Assembly: GCA_039024435.1 (NCBI GenBank)
Contig: JBCCQH010000008.1
Coordinates: 1-64,000, forward strand
Reading direction: 5' to 3'
DNA length: 64,000 bases
From: JBCCQH01 sp039024435
GTDB lineage: Bacteria > Bacteroidota > Bacteroidia > J057 > JADKCL01
Shown here: piece by piece, positions 43,072 to 52,104 of the stretch
Numbering within the stretch: position 1 is the stretch's first letter
Layout: the number at the start of each line of letters is the position of its first letter
Notes under the pieces: generated by a model
Told to the model about the DNA's origin: nothing
Seen by the model: the letters and a program-made list of their open reading frames with translations, nothing else
The model's database searches: none
Position numbers and translations under genes: made by a program

Positions 43072-45123
43072 ATGGAATTCCAAGGAAAACATAGCGAGCA
43101 CGACGCGTTAAATGACATCCTGAGACGCTACCTGGCCGAAAGCGAGGCCGCGGAACAGGAAGGGTTCATGGAACGTGCGGCGGAAAGCGTGTTTGCCGCG
43201 GCCCCCACAGTGACCCCTTCTGCTTCTCGTGAAGCAGACATGCTGAACCGCCTGCGGCAGAGCTTCCCCGAACCGCCCCCACCCGGTCCCGCCTCCGGTG
43301 TCCCTGCACACCGCCTGGGCTGGATCGGCGCTGGGGCCCTCGTTTTGCTCACTACCACCATCTTGCTCATTTTCAACCCCTTCAACAAGGATGAAACACC
43401 GATACCTCCAGAACTAAAAACACTTTCTTCCCGCAATGCGCGTCCACTCGCTCAGGATGTTGCCCCCCGGGAAGTGGACCCCAACTATGCGGTCAAAGAC
43501 GACTTAACTAGTCTGCAACAAGGGGACGGTAACCCCACCATTTCGATGCTTGTCGAGGAAGAAAAGATAGGCACAAGTGGTAAAGGAGATCGAGGAAATT
43601 CGCGTGTGAAACCCTGGCAGCCCAGCAGGGACTTAATCTCGCGTGCGGACAACCCTGATCTCCTTACCGTACCCGCCCGCACGCAGCCTCCCCTGGCCCC
43701 CCTGGCCGACAATGCTGGCCCGGCGGAAGAAATCGATCCGTTCCCTCTGCGCGGGTTGTACGCTCAGACCGCCGCTCCCAGCAAGTACTACCAGCTCAGC
43801 ACCAAGGAAGACCACCTTATCGTCGGGCCCAAAGGAACTGTACTGCACATCCCGCGCGATGCCTTCGTCGACGCCGCTTCCGGCGAGTCGGTTTCCAGTG
43901 TCGTCCAGGTCGAACTCAAAGAAGTCTACCGCCGGTCCAATTATCTTAAAACCAATCTCCCCACCGTTTCAAATGGCCGCCAGCTCATGTCGGGGGGGGT
44001 GCTGTACGTTGATGCCAGTGCCGCCGGTCGGCGTTTGAAATTGGCCGAAGGCAAAGACATCTACGTGGAGTTCAAGCGGCAAAAAGACGTGAACACCAAC
44101 GACATGCAACTCTACACCGGTCAAGTCAATGCCCGGGGGGAAATGAACTGGGTACCGGTCGGGGGCCAATATACCGCAATGATTCCGCTGCCGCCAGACG
44201 AGATGTACTTCGACGAGTTCTGGTGCGAGTGCAAGGGCGCCGAAGCCCTCTGGAACAAATTGCTCTGGGAGATTTCCGATCCCGCGATGGAAGAAACCTG
44301 GATCGCCACCCGGGAATTCCGCCAGCGGATCCGCCAATTGCGGGACATGGATTTCTACATCCAAGGACTGCTGCTCTACCGCGATCATACCGACAAAGAT
44401 CTTTGGAAGGTCGATCAGATGGTTGCCGATCAGATCGGCAAAGACGCGGCAAAGGGCAAAACCAAAGACAAATACGCCGAGCGCTTTCAGCAGTTTGCCC
44501 AGCAAATGAAAGCCCGCGTCGAGCCATTTGACGACCGCGGGGTGGACTTAGACCGCTGGGATGCCCGGCGCCAGCTCATGTACCGGAGTGTAAGCCGGGA
44601 AGAAACCGAGCGCCTGTTGCGGGTCCACCGCCTGCGTCGACAGTACGTCGCCGAAATCGAAGACCGCCTCATTTTTGATAAGCGCGGCGATTACAAGCTG
44701 TTCGCCGGCGTTCGCAAAGGCAAAGCCAAAACCGCGACGACCGATCCGATCAAAGGTTACCTCATCCGCGAATTGGGCTGGACCAATCTGGATAAGCCCG
44801 TCGACAAAAACCTACTCAGCGGCAAAACCCGCAATGTCAAAGTGCGCCTGACCGGCCAGATTCCCTATGAATCCACCCGGACCTTCCTGGTGTACACCGA
44901 TATCAACTCGATGATGCCGGGCCGTCCCACGACGGGCCAGTTGTTCAAGTTTTCCGCCGTCCCCCGCAACGCCAATGCCTGGATTGTGGCCATCGGTTAC
45001 CGCAATGGCCTGCCCTACCTCGGCATGCAGGAATTGACCCGGAGCAACAACCGCATCCTACAAATCAACATGCAACGCACTCAGGTCGACGACTACATGG
45101 CGGCCCTGCAAGCATTGGACTGA
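43072..45123 (+). CDS. large single-pass membrane protein, candidate anti-sigma factor
   Basis: A 683-residue protein. Residues 1-80 are cytoplasmic and acidic (DALNDILRRYLAESEAAEQE), then one transmembrane helix at about 83-103 (IGAGALVLLTTTILLIFNPF), a Pro/Asp-rich linker and a large periplasmic part. A beta-rich domain near 255-345 contains GTVLHIPRDAFVDAASGE, SVVQVELKEVYRRSNYL and LMSGGVLYVDASAAGRRLKL, a pattern seen in Bacteroidota surface proteins. The remainder is charged and helical. No zinc-type anti-sigma motif was seen in the N-terminus; the role is inferred from the upstream sigma gene (8 bp) and topology. Confidence 0.7.
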   Translation: MEFQGKHSEHDALNDILRRYLAESEAAEQEGFMERAAESVFAAAPTVTPSASREADMLNRLRQSFPEPPPPGPASGVPAHRLGWIGAGALVLLTTTILLIFNPFNKDETPIPPELKTLSSRNARPLAQDVAPREVDPNYAVKDDLTSLQQGDGNPTISMLVEEEKIGTSGKGDRGNSRVKPWQPSRDLISRADNPDLLTVPARTQPPLAPLADNAGPAEEIDPFPLRGLYAQTAAPSKYYQLSTKEDHLIVGPKGTVLHIPRDAFVDAASGESVSSVVQVELKEVYRRSNYLKTNLPTVSNGRQLMSGGVLYVDASAAGRRLKLAEGKDIYVEFKRQKDVNTNDMQLYTGQVNARGEMNWVPVGGQYTAMIPLPPDEMYFDEFWCECKGAEALWNKLLWEISDPAMEETWIATREFRQRIRQLRDMDFYIQGLLLYRDHTDKDLWKVDQMVADQIGKDAAKGKTKDKYAERFQQFAQQMKARVEPFDDRGVDLDRWDARRQLMYRSVSREETERLLRVHRLRRQYVAEIEDRLIFDKRGDYKLFAGVRKGKAKTATTDPIKGYLIRELGWTNLDKPVDKNLLSGKTRNVKVRLTGQIPYESTRTFLVYTDINSMMPGRPTTGQLFKFSAVPRNANAWIVAIGYRNGLPYLGMQELTRSNNRILQINMQRTQVDDYMAALQALD

Positions 45124-45498
45124 AAGCTGTATCGGCTCCCCCCTGGTCGCTGTTCGTACTTTTTTTGGGTGTTTTTACTTTCCCCTGATTGCCTTAAGAA
45201 ATACTCGAACAGCGGCCAGGGGGATTTTTTGTTCTGCACGGTGGCATTTATTTCTTTCCTCTCCGTAGTCAAGGGGGAAATGCGCATGCCCGACGAGCGA
45301 TCACCCTCTCCACCGTTCTGCGACCTCCATTTTCTTTTTAAGCCATATCGCCCTATTTTTGCCTCGGTAAAAGCTGCTCTGACCAGCGGTATCTTCGGCA
45401 AATCCACCGGCACCCTCAACCAACTGTATCCGCCGGTCGACACGAACAAAACATTTTACCGCTGGGATCAGATAGAATAAAAAAGAAAGCAATCACGC
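45124..45498. other. intergenic region with a long-armed hairpin
   Basis: The first 110 bp contain the terminator-like hairpin at 45139-45223. The rest has short open frames on both strands that do not look like proteins. Confidence 0.6.
45139..45230 (+). terminator. long-armed terminator-like hairpin
   Basis: CCCCCTGGTCGCTGTTCG (45139-45156) pairs with 45206-45223 over 18 bp with a single G-U-type position, and ATTTTTT follows. The loop is 49 nt, unusually long for an intrinsic terminator. It begins 16 bp after the stop of the candidate anti-sigma gene. Confidence 0.65.
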
Positions 45499-45897
45499 AT
45501 GTTACGCAAACTTTTCCCCTTTCTGTTCAAGAAAGAATCCCAATCCGAAAGCCCAACCGCGGCCCCGAAACCTGCTGAAAAGCAAGAGGGCAAAAAAGCG
45601 GAAACCCCTGCGGCAAACGTCTACGGCCTCATCGGCCGAAACAAAAGCCACCGCGGCCTCCGCAAAGGTTCCAAAGTCTACGTCCGCCAAATCTTCGACG
45701 ATGGTGAGCGGCTGCGGGTGCGCGGCACCGCGCCCAATGGCAAGAAAGTGACTTTGACCGTCAACCGACGCGCCCTCAAGCAGTACGAAAGCGAGGGCGT
45801 GCCGGATCACCTGACCAAGCACTATAAGGCCCACAGCCTCTTCGACGAGGAGCACGAAGCCAAGATGAAAGCAGAAGCTTTCAACAAGCGCCACTGA
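45499..45897 (+). CDS. small basic protein of unknown function
   Basis: A 132-residue protein with a hydrophobic N-terminal patch (MLRKLFPFLFKKE), a Lys/Ala/Pro-rich linker to about 45 and a basic domain (about 48-132) with SKVYVRQIFDDGERLRVRG and KKVTLTVNRRALKQY, possibly SH3-like beta structure. No family is recognised. It could bind nucleic acid or anionic polymers, but this is only suggested by charge. Confidence 0.7.
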   Translation: MLRKLFPFLFKKESQSESPTAAPKPAEKQEGKKAETPAANVYGLIGRNKSHRGLRKGSKVYVRQIFDDGERLRVRGTAPNGKKVTLTVNRRALKQYESEGVPDHLTKHYKAHSLFDEEHEAKMKAEAFNKRH

Positions 45898-46010
45898 AGC
45901 GGGCCCTCACCGCGCCCATTTCCTCAATGATTCTCCCCAAAAGCCGTCGCCCGTTCGGCGTTCTCCCCGGTTTTTGTCCGACTCAATGACATTTGCGTTA
46001 AATTCGCGGT

Positions 46011-46496
46011 ATGCGAAAAGCCCTGTTTGCCGGGTCGTTTGACCCCATTCATGTGGGACACGTGGAAATCGTGCGCCGGGCCGTACCCATCTTTGACGAG
46101 GTGCTGGTCGCCATCGGGGTTCATCCCAGTAAAAAATCGACGTTTTCCCTGGAAGACCGCCGGGAGATGCTCGCGCGCTCGCTGGGCGACCTGAAAAACG
46201 TGTCGGTCCACCACTACGAAGGATTGACGGTGGAATTTGCCCGCAAACACGGCGCTCAATTTCTCCTGCGTGGATTGCGTGCGGGTGAGGACATCGACTA
46301 CGAACGCAACGTAGACTTGATCAACCAGCGTTTGGGATCGGAACTGGAGACGGTTTTTCTGCTTTCCGATCACCAACTGCGTCATGTCTCCTCTACACTG
46401 ATCCGCCAGGTCATGATGTACGGCGGCGACCTCCGCGGATTGATTCCCGAAGGGGCCTTGCCGGTCATCGAACGTTACCACAACGCCTCCCTATGA
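46011..46496 (+). CDS. coaD: pantetheine-phosphate adenylyltransferase
   Basis: A 161-residue nucleotidyltransferase of CoA synthesis (4'-phosphopantetheine + ATP to dephospho-CoA). The N-terminal AGSFDPIHVGHVEIV carries the T/HxGH-type motif, followed by GVHPSKKSTFSLEDRREML, LLRGLRAGEDIDYE and the C-terminal SSTLIRQVMMYGGD. Length is normal. It overlaps hemY by 4 bp. Confidence 0.96.
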   Translation: MRKALFAGSFDPIHVGHVEIVRRAVPIFDEVLVAIGVHPSKKSTFSLEDRREMLARSLGDLKNVSVHHYEGLTVEFARKHGAQFLLRGLRAGEDIDYERNVDLINQRLGSELETVFLLSDHQLRHVSSTLIRQVMMYGGDLRGLIPEGALPVIERYHNASL

Positions 46497-47809
46497 TCGC
46501 AGTCGTGGGAGGAGGAATCACCGGGCTAACCCTGGCTTGGCTACTCAAGGAAAAAGGGGTTCCGGTGCAGTTGTACGAAGCTTCGAAGCGCGTGGGCGGC
46601 AATATAAAATCGGTCCGTGAAGCCGAGTGCCTGCTCGAAGTCGGGCCCAATTCCCTGCGCCTGAACGATTTTCTGCACGCCTACTTCACCCGCCTCCAAC
46701 TCGCGGACGACCTCGTCCAGGCAACCCCTGAGGCCCGGCACCGCTACGTGCTGCGCGATGGGGCGTACCGCCGCCTGCCCACCGGCCCCATTTCCTTGCT
46801 GTTCAATCGCTTCTTCCGCTTTTCGGAAAAGCGCCGCATCCTGCGGGAACGCAACGTTCCCCCGGGGACGGATGAGACCGAAAGCATCGACGCATTTTTC
46901 CGCCGGCGCTTTGGGGATGCGGTCGCCGACTACGCAGTCGCCCCATTTATCTCGGGCATTTATGCCGGTAATCCCCATTCTCTCGCCGTCCGGGCCGCTT
47001 TTCCCCAAATGAAGAAATGGGAACAGGAACACGGATCGGTCATCCGGGGAGCGATTCGCGGACGGAAGCGCAATCGGCACAAGGGAGTCATCTCCCTGCA
47101 GGAAGGACTGGAAATGTTGCCCCGCCGGCTGGCCGAACGGCTGGGAGACCGGATGCACTTGGAAAAACCGGTGACCGCACTGACCGCCGACGGTTCTGGC
47201 TACACCTTGCACTTTGCGCATGAAACTGTAGCCGCGGAAAAGGTCGTGCTGACCGTACCCGCGCAGGTAACCGCAAAGTTGTTGCACGACATGGATCCCG
47301 CCGCCGCACAGGCATTGGGCAGCATCTACTATCCACCGGTCGCGATGGTCCACAGCCTCTACCGCCGGGAAGACGTCGGCCATCCACTGGATGGATTTGG
47401 GGGCTTGAACAATCACCGAGAAGGCCGCAAAACCCTGGGGACAATCTTCAGTTCGACGACCTTTGCCGGCCGTGCCCCGCAGGATACGGCCCTTCTGACC
47501 ACCTTTGTTGGAGGAGCCTACCGGCCCGAAAACGCACGGCGGGCACCGGAAGCCATCCAGCAAATGGTACACGACGAATTGCAAGATCTCTTATCGGTGT
47601 CGGGGGGACCGCTTTTTCAAAAATGTACCGTTTGGCCGCAGGCCATTCCCCAATATGAAAACCGGATTTGGCCCGCCTGGCAGGCCGCAGAACGCTGGGC
47701 GACCCGCGGCCTGTACCTGAGCGGCAACTGGATCGGAGGCATCTCGGTTGTCGCCTGCATCGAACAAGCCCACCATCTGTGTGAACAACTCACCGCCTCC
47801 CATGGGTAG
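46493..47809 (+). CDS. hemY: protoporphyrinogen oxidase (HemY type)
   Basis: A 438-residue flavoprotein that oxidises (copro)protoporphyrinogen in haem synthesis. The FAD-binding Rossmann motif is VVGGGITGLTLAWLLKEKG; further signatures are YEASKRVGGNIKS, EVGPNSLRL, PFISGIYAGNPHSLAVRAAF and the C-terminal LYLSGNWIGGISVVACIEQA. The ATG overlaps the coaD stop. Whether it uses protoporphyrinogen or coproporphyrinogen cannot be told by eye. Confidence 0.93.
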   Translation: MIAVVGGGITGLTLAWLLKEKGVPVQLYEASKRVGGNIKSVREAECLLEVGPNSLRLNDFLHAYFTRLQLADDLVQATPEARHRYVLRDGAYRRLPTGPISLLFNRFFRFSEKRRILRERNVPPGTDETESIDAFFRRRFGDAVADYAVAPFISGIYAGNPHSLAVRAAFPQMKKWEQEHGSVIRGAIRGRKRNRHKGVISLQEGLEMLPRRLAERLGDRMHLEKPVTALTADGSGYTLHFAHETVAAEKVVLTVPAQVTAKLLHDMDPAAAQALGSIYYPPVAMVHSLYRREDVGHPLDGFGGLNNHREGRKTLGTIFSSTTFAGRAPQDTALLTTFVGGAYRPENARRAPEAIQQMVHDELQDLLSVSGGPLFQKCTVWPQAIPQYENRIWPAWQAAERWATRGLYLSGNWIGGISVVACIEQAHHLCEQLTASHG

Positions 47810-47842
47810 AAAATCTTTAAATTGGGCCGTTTAACGAAGAAT

Positions 47843-49384
47843 ATGAAGGAGTTTACGCGTGCGTTCGGGTGTCTGATTTGCTTGATCTTGTTGGGCGGGA
47901 GTTTCCTCCCGGTGACCGCGCAGTCTTTTCCCATTCTGACTTGGCAGAAGTTTTACGGAACTTCTTACGACGACCTGCCCAACCGGCTCCTGGTGGCTCC
48001 GGATGGCAATCTGCTGATCGGGGGCAATGTCAGTACCGGTAATCAACCGGAAGATTGCACCGACATGTGGGTCATTAAAGTTGATACCACCGGCAAAGTG
48101 CTCTGGGAGCGGAACTTTGGCGGGAGTGGCTGCGACGAACTGCGCGACATGGTCGTGACCCCGGACTCGGGCTTGATCTTTGTCGGTATTACCAATTCGT
48201 TCATTGAGCACCCCGAAAAAGGCCAGGAAGCCTACCAGGGTGATTACTTCATCGGTAAGCTCACCAAAGACGGAGAAATCGAATGGCTCAAGACCTACGG
48301 TGGACTGGATGTGGATCAAGCCTACGCGATTGCCCGCTCCGAGTCCTGGCCGGAATACGTTGTGGCGGGCGCAAGCAGTTCCCAGAATTTTGACGTGCAA
48401 ACTGACCTGCAAATGGCCAATCTCTGGGCAGTCAAGATCAACGAAACCGGCCGAAAACGCACCGCTTGGGCCTTTGGCGGAAACAAACACGACTGGGCCT
48501 ACTCCCTGGCGCCTTGCCGCGACGGGGACTACATCTTTGCCGGTTACACAAACTCGGAAGACATCGACGGGACGGCGCGCCGCCAAAATGGCGATGGCTG
48601 GATCGGCCGCTTTGACCGCTACGGCGCAATTGAATGGCAACGCATCTATTCCGGCAAGCTCGAAGACTTTTTCAGCCGGGTGATTGTGGACAAAGACGGC
48701 CGAATCGTGGTCGTGGGCAATTTTGAATCAGAATCCAAAGGCAAGCAATTCTGGTTCCTCAAACTCACCGCCCAAGGCAAAAAGATGTACGAGCGCATAT
48801 TCGGAGACCGCGAAGACGAATTTGCGACCTCCATTGCGGCCACCAGCGACGGCGGCTACATCATGACTGGCTACTCGAAGTACGTCAGCCTCGCCAACAA
48901 GTACATCAAAGGGGGCGAGGATTTCTGGCTGTTCCGGATGAATCTCCGCGGCGATCTCCAATGGGTCAAAACCTACGGGGGGCGGGACAATGAACGCGGC
49001 GTGGACGTGGTCGAATACCGCCCGGGACTCTACTACGCCCTTGGGGTGAAACGCAACAACTTTGGGCGCAACGGGACGGTGGACAAAGGCGACGACTTTT
49101 GGCTGCTGCGCATCGACGAGCAGATTTGCGACGAAATTGAGGTCAAGATTTACAATTCTCTCAAGGACAATACTGCCTACGTGGGCAAAGGCTTTAAGCT
49201 GCGGGCCCTCACCGACAAGGGGGAGCGCTTCCTTTGGGACTTTGGGGACGGTACGACCTCCAATGAGCGCGAACCGGTCAAGAAATACGACGTGCCCGGG
49301 GTTTACGAAATCAAGGTAACAATCTTCATGAACGAGAATTGTTCAAAGACCTTTACCATGCCGAATTACGTCATGGTCTGGTAG
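47843..49384 (+). CDS. exported seven-repeat propeller protein with PKD domain
   Basis: A 513-residue secreted protein: signal peptide (1-27, ending PVTAQ). Seven copies of a repeat of form (Y/F)GGxxxDxxxx are visible: FYGTSYDDL, NFGGSGCDEL, TYGGLDVDQA, AFGGNKHDWA, IYSGKLEDFF, IFGDREDEFA and TYGGRDNERG, each about 50-60 residues apart, which suggests a seven-bladed beta propeller. A PKD domain (FLWDFGDGTTSNEREPV) closes the protein. No typical type IX secretion tail follows. Function is probably adhesion or binding. The ATG at 47843 sets the signal peptide. Confidence 0.85.
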   Translation: MKEFTRAFGCLICLILLGGSFLPVTAQSFPILTWQKFYGTSYDDLPNRLLVAPDGNLLIGGNVSTGNQPEDCTDMWVIKVDTTGKVLWERNFGGSGCDELRDMVVTPDSGLIFVGITNSFIEHPEKGQEAYQGDYFIGKLTKDGEIEWLKTYGGLDVDQAYAIARSESWPEYVVAGASSSQNFDVQTDLQMANLWAVKINETGRKRTAWAFGGNKHDWAYSLAPCRDGDYIFAGYTNSEDIDGTARRQNGDGWIGRFDRYGAIEWQRIYSGKLEDFFSRVIVDKDGRIVVVGNFESESKGKQFWFLKLTAQGKKMYERIFGDREDEFATSIAATSDGGYIMTGYSKYVSLANKYIKGGEDFWLFRMNLRGDLQWVKTYGGRDNERGVDVVEYRPGLYYALGVKRNNFGRNGTVDKGDDFWLLRIDEQICDEIEVKIYNSLKDNTAYVGKGFKLRALTDKGERFLWDFGDGTTSNEREPVKKYDVPGVYEIKVTIFMNENCSKTFTMPNYVMVW

Positions 49385-49481
49385 TGCGGCGGACGGTACA
49401 GATTACCGGTACGCGACCGCGCAAATGCTGACATTTCCCTATTTTTATCGCATCCGTTAATCATTGAAATCCGTACTGCGC

Positions 49482-49817
49482 ATGGCGCCAATTCAAACCC
49501 CCGGAACCAAAGAAAAAGAAGTCGTTCAGGAAGAAGTCGTGACGGTTCACGTCCCACAGTACCACGTCGTGCTGCTCGACGATGACCACCACACCTACGA
49601 TTACGTCATTGAAATGCTGATGGACATTTTTGGCCACAGCGTAGATACCGGATACCAAATGGCTTGTGAAGTAGATGCGGCCGGACGGGTCATCGTCTTT
49701 ACCACGCACAAGGACCGGGCCGAGCTGAAACGGGATCAGATCCACGCCTACGGCGCCGATTGGCGCATGTCCGAAAGCCGCGGATCGATGTCGGCAACAA
49801 TTGAGCCGGCGGATTGA
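49482..49817 (+). CDS. clpS: ClpS-family adaptor of the ClpAP protease, divergent
   Basis: A 111-residue adaptor with a disordered N-terminus and the ClpS core: YHVVLLDDDHHTYDYVIEML, FGHSVDTGYQMACEVDAAGR and a C-terminal segment AELKRDQIHAYGADWRM. In E. coli ClpS the N-degron pocket includes Asn34, Asp35, Asp36 and His66; aligned by eye, Asn34 is Asp and His66 is Asp here. This resembles a planctomycete-like ClpS subfamily rather than the enteric one. The ATG at 49482 is preferred over an upstream TTG. Confidence 0.88.
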   Translation: MAPIQTPGTKEKEVVQEEVVTVHVPQYHVVLLDDDHHTYDYVIEMLMDIFGHSVDTGYQMACEVDAAGRVIVFTTHKDRAELKRDQIHAYGADWRMSESRGSMSATIEPAD

Positions 49818-49828
49818 ATAAGTCTTGG

Positions 49829-50215
49829 TTACTCGGCATCCCCCACGTGCATCACGATATCCACCCATTCGTCATCTGACAAATCCCGGACAGCCGGGGC
49901 AAATTCAAAGCGGTACAGGGCATGGGCACCCCCCAGGCGGAATTCAGCGGGCACCCCCGGTTCGGGAATCGGCTTGACGTACTTAACGGTGCCATCCGGT
50001 TTGATCAGCACCCGAAACTTCTGCGATACAGGATTTTCCGTGAAAAATGAGGCGGGATAATCGCGTACGATTGAGCGGGAATCGCTTTCCAGGTCAAAAT
50101 CCGCCACGTGGGTTCGGCCTTTGACCTCGTCGTACTCCGCTGGATGCTGGCCCAGCAAGACATTCGACGCAAACCATACTCCAATCAGAGCAAAGACAAT
50201 TGATAGACGTTTCAT
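49829..50215 (-). CDS. exported TonB-C-like small protein
   Basis: A 128-residue exported protein with a signal peptide (about 1-22, MKRLSIVFALIGVWF). The C-terminal part FRVLIKPDGTVKYVKPIPEP, then YRFEFAPAVRDLSDDEWVDI resembles the energy-transducing TonB C-terminal fold seen in many Bacteroidota proteins, but weakly. It converges with clpS, ending 11 bp away. ATG 50215 is preferred to 50224. Function unknown. Confidence 0.7.
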   Translation of the reverse strand: MKRLSIVFALIGVWFASNVLLGQHPAEYDEVKGRTHVADFDLESDSRSIVRDYPASFFTENPVSQKFRVLIKPDGTVKYVKPIPEPGVPAEFRLGGAHALYRFEFAPAVRDLSDDEWVDIVMHVGDAE

Positions 50216-50419
50216 CGGTGACATTAATTCCGGGGAGAAGATAGCTTTTGCGTCCGGAAAAAACTATCCGAAAGGTTCGTGGACCTTACGTGATGGGGGC
50301 GCAGCGGAGATGGGCGGCCGGCCCTCTGCCTCCACCTTGGCATTTAACGGGCCCGACGCTCCTCTACATCCGGCGCTTTAGCCGTTGCATCTCGTGCGCC
50401 ATTCCTTTAAATTCCATAT

Positions 50420-51130
50420 ATGGAAATGCAACGATTCATTCCCGGATGGCGGCGGCGTTGGGTGCTCGGCCTGCTCCCGGTCTTGCTGGTGCTCGGCGCC
50501 TGCGCCCCGAGCCGCTACGTACGCCCGCTCGCCAAGGGCGAAATCGCGGTCAGCGCCAGTCTGGGGGGCCCCATTTTCACCAATTTCGGGGCGCCCATCC
50601 CCGCTCCTATGACCACACTTACCGGTGCCTACGGCTTCAGCAACGACCTGACCGGATTTGCCTCATTTCATCCCACTTCCGCCGCCTTCGGGGTGCTGCA
50701 ACTCGATCTCGGAATTGGGCGGAGCCTTCTCCGTCCCGACGGGTGGCGCCCCGGCGTGACGTTGAACCCCACCGCGGGACTCGCCCTCGATGTCTGGGAA
50801 GGCAATTTCAAGTTCTGGCCGCAGATCGATCTGAATGCGTGGTGGGAATACGGCCAGCGGCGACATTACGTATACGGTGGCTTTTCCGTCTGGATGGAAC
50901 TCGCAAGCAACCGGGCCCACGGAGAGCCGCAACCCCAGACCCTTCTCCCCGCCTTCCAGTTGGGCAATGTCTTGTCTTTCAATTCGATTGACCTGCAAAT
51001 TGAGGTCAAGGCCAACAATTTCACCCGCCCGAATCAGGACGCGACCATTTCCTGGGTGGGCTTTGCCGGCCGTGGCGGCATCGGCGTCTATCTGGGAATC
51101 AGCAAACGTTTTGGAGGAATAAAACCATGA
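50420..51130 (+). CDS. outer-membrane-type lipoprotein
   Basis: A 236-residue lipoprotein: signal peptide with lipobox LGAC (Cys near 28) and a mature part made of short amphipathic beta strands (GEIAVSASLGGPIF, FWPQIDLNAWWEYGQRRHYV, GIGVYLGISKRFGG), suggesting a small beta barrel or beta-rich surface protein. No family is recognised. Its stop overlaps the start of the next gene (ATGA), so it forms an operon with the lipid-anchored hydrolase. Confidence 0.75.
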   Translation: MEMQRFIPGWRRRWVLGLLPVLLVLGACAPSRYVRPLAKGEIAVSASLGGPIFTNFGAPIPAPMTTLTGAYGFSNDLTGFASFHPTSAAFGVLQLDLGIGRSLLRPDGWRPGVTLNPTAGLALDVWEGNFKFWPQIDLNAWWEYGQRRHYVYGGFSVWMELASNRAHGEPQPQTLLPAFQLGNVLSFNSIDLQIEVKANNFTRPNQDATISWVGFAGRGGIGVYLGISKRFGGIKP

Positions 51131-52035
51131 ACACCCAACGATTTACCCTCGCCCTGCTTGCGGTGCTGACCCTTTCTGGCTGCCTGCGCATGGACAGCAG
51201 CCTGTTCAATCCCACCAGTGACATCGAAGCCTACGCTTTCAATAACACCGAACCCATGGATTGGTGGGACTTTGACTACCAACCCGATTACCTGATCGAG
51301 GACAGCATGGTCAGGCTCGTCCCCCTGGCGAGCCAGGCCCCGGACGAATCGACGCCCACAACCATTTACGGCGTGTACATCGGAGATCCAGCGCGCATTG
51401 CAACCGATACCGTCATTCTCTACCTGCACGGCAACGGCGGCTACCTGGATTCCTACTGGCACCGCATGGCCCTGATGGTCCACCTCGGGGGCAAGCACCG
51501 GTTTGGCATGCTCGCGGTCGACTACCGCGGCTACGGACTCTCAGAAGGCAGCCCAACTGAGGCTGGCCTGTACGCAGATGCCCAAGCGGGAATCGAGTGG
51601 CTGGATGGCATGGGGCTGACGGGAGATAGGCTGTTGCTGTACGGATATAGCATGGGAACCGCGCCCGCTACCGAACTGGCGGCCAATCCGCGGACCCTGC
51701 GGGCGCAATGGCTGGCCCTGGAAGCCCCCTTTGCCAGTGCCGAAGTGATGGGGCAAGACGGCACTGGCCTCGCCCTGCCCGGTTCATATTTCACGGATCT
51801 CGAGATCGACAACGCCGAAGAGATCAAGAAGGTCGACCAGCCGTTTTTCTGGATTCACGGAACCGAGGATGACTTTTTGGACTACGAGAACCACGGCGAG
51901 GTCGTCTGGAAAAATTACCGGGGCGCCCGGGGCGTAGACATCCGGGTATCCGGAGCCGATCACGGGGATTGCATCGGGGTCTACGGACCAGAACAATTCA
52001 ATGCGGAATTGCTCAAATTCATCCTGAACCAATGA
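51127..52035 (+). CDS. lipid-anchored alpha/beta hydrolase
   Basis: A 302-residue lipoprotein: signal peptide with lipobox LSGC (Cys near 19), then an alpha/beta hydrolase fold. Visible elements are the oxyanion strand VILYLHGNGGYLDSYW, the nucleophile elbow GYSMGTAP (Ser near 172), an acid in HGTEDDFLDY and the catalytic His in GADHGDCIG. It resembles BEM46/YfhR-like hydrolases. It acts in the periplasm or at the outer membrane; the substrate is unknown. It overlaps the upstream lipoprotein gene by 4 bp. Confidence 0.88.
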   Translation: MNTQRFTLALLAVLTLSGCLRMDSSLFNPTSDIEAYAFNNTEPMDWWDFDYQPDYLIEDSMVRLVPLASQAPDESTPTTIYGVYIGDPARIATDTVILYLHGNGGYLDSYWHRMALMVHLGGKHRFGMLAVDYRGYGLSEGSPTEAGLYADAQAGIEWLDGMGLTGDRLLLYGYSMGTAPATELAANPRTLRAQWLALEAPFASAEVMGQDGTGLALPGSYFTDLEIDNAEEIKKVDQPFFWIHGTEDDFLDYENHGEVVWKNYRGARGVDIRVSGADHGDCIGVYGPEQFNAELLKFILNQ

Positions 52036-52037
52036 GG

Positions 52038-52082
52038 AAACCGCCGTTTGGGCCCCCACGGGGAGGGCCCAAACGGCGGTTT
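52038..52082. terminator. bidirectional intrinsic terminator between the hydrolase and lon
   Basis: AAACCGCCGTTTGGGCCC (52038-52055) pairs perfectly over 18 bp with 52065-52082 around a 9-nt loop, with A/T bases at the outer end. It starts 2 bp after the hydrolase stop and lies 22 bp after the lon stop on the other strand, so it serves both convergent genes. Confidence 0.88.
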
Positions 52083-52104
52083 TACGCCTTTGGTTTCGGC
52101 AGGA

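Noticed and set aside
45169..45480. 103-codon frame downstream of the candidate anti-sigma gene
   Set aside because: It begins inside the hairpin, and its translation has no motif or signal; the DNA looks non-coding.
46541..47584. 347-codon minus-strand frame opposite hemY
   Set aside because: It is antisense to a clear FAD-dependent oxidase and has no recognisable domain.
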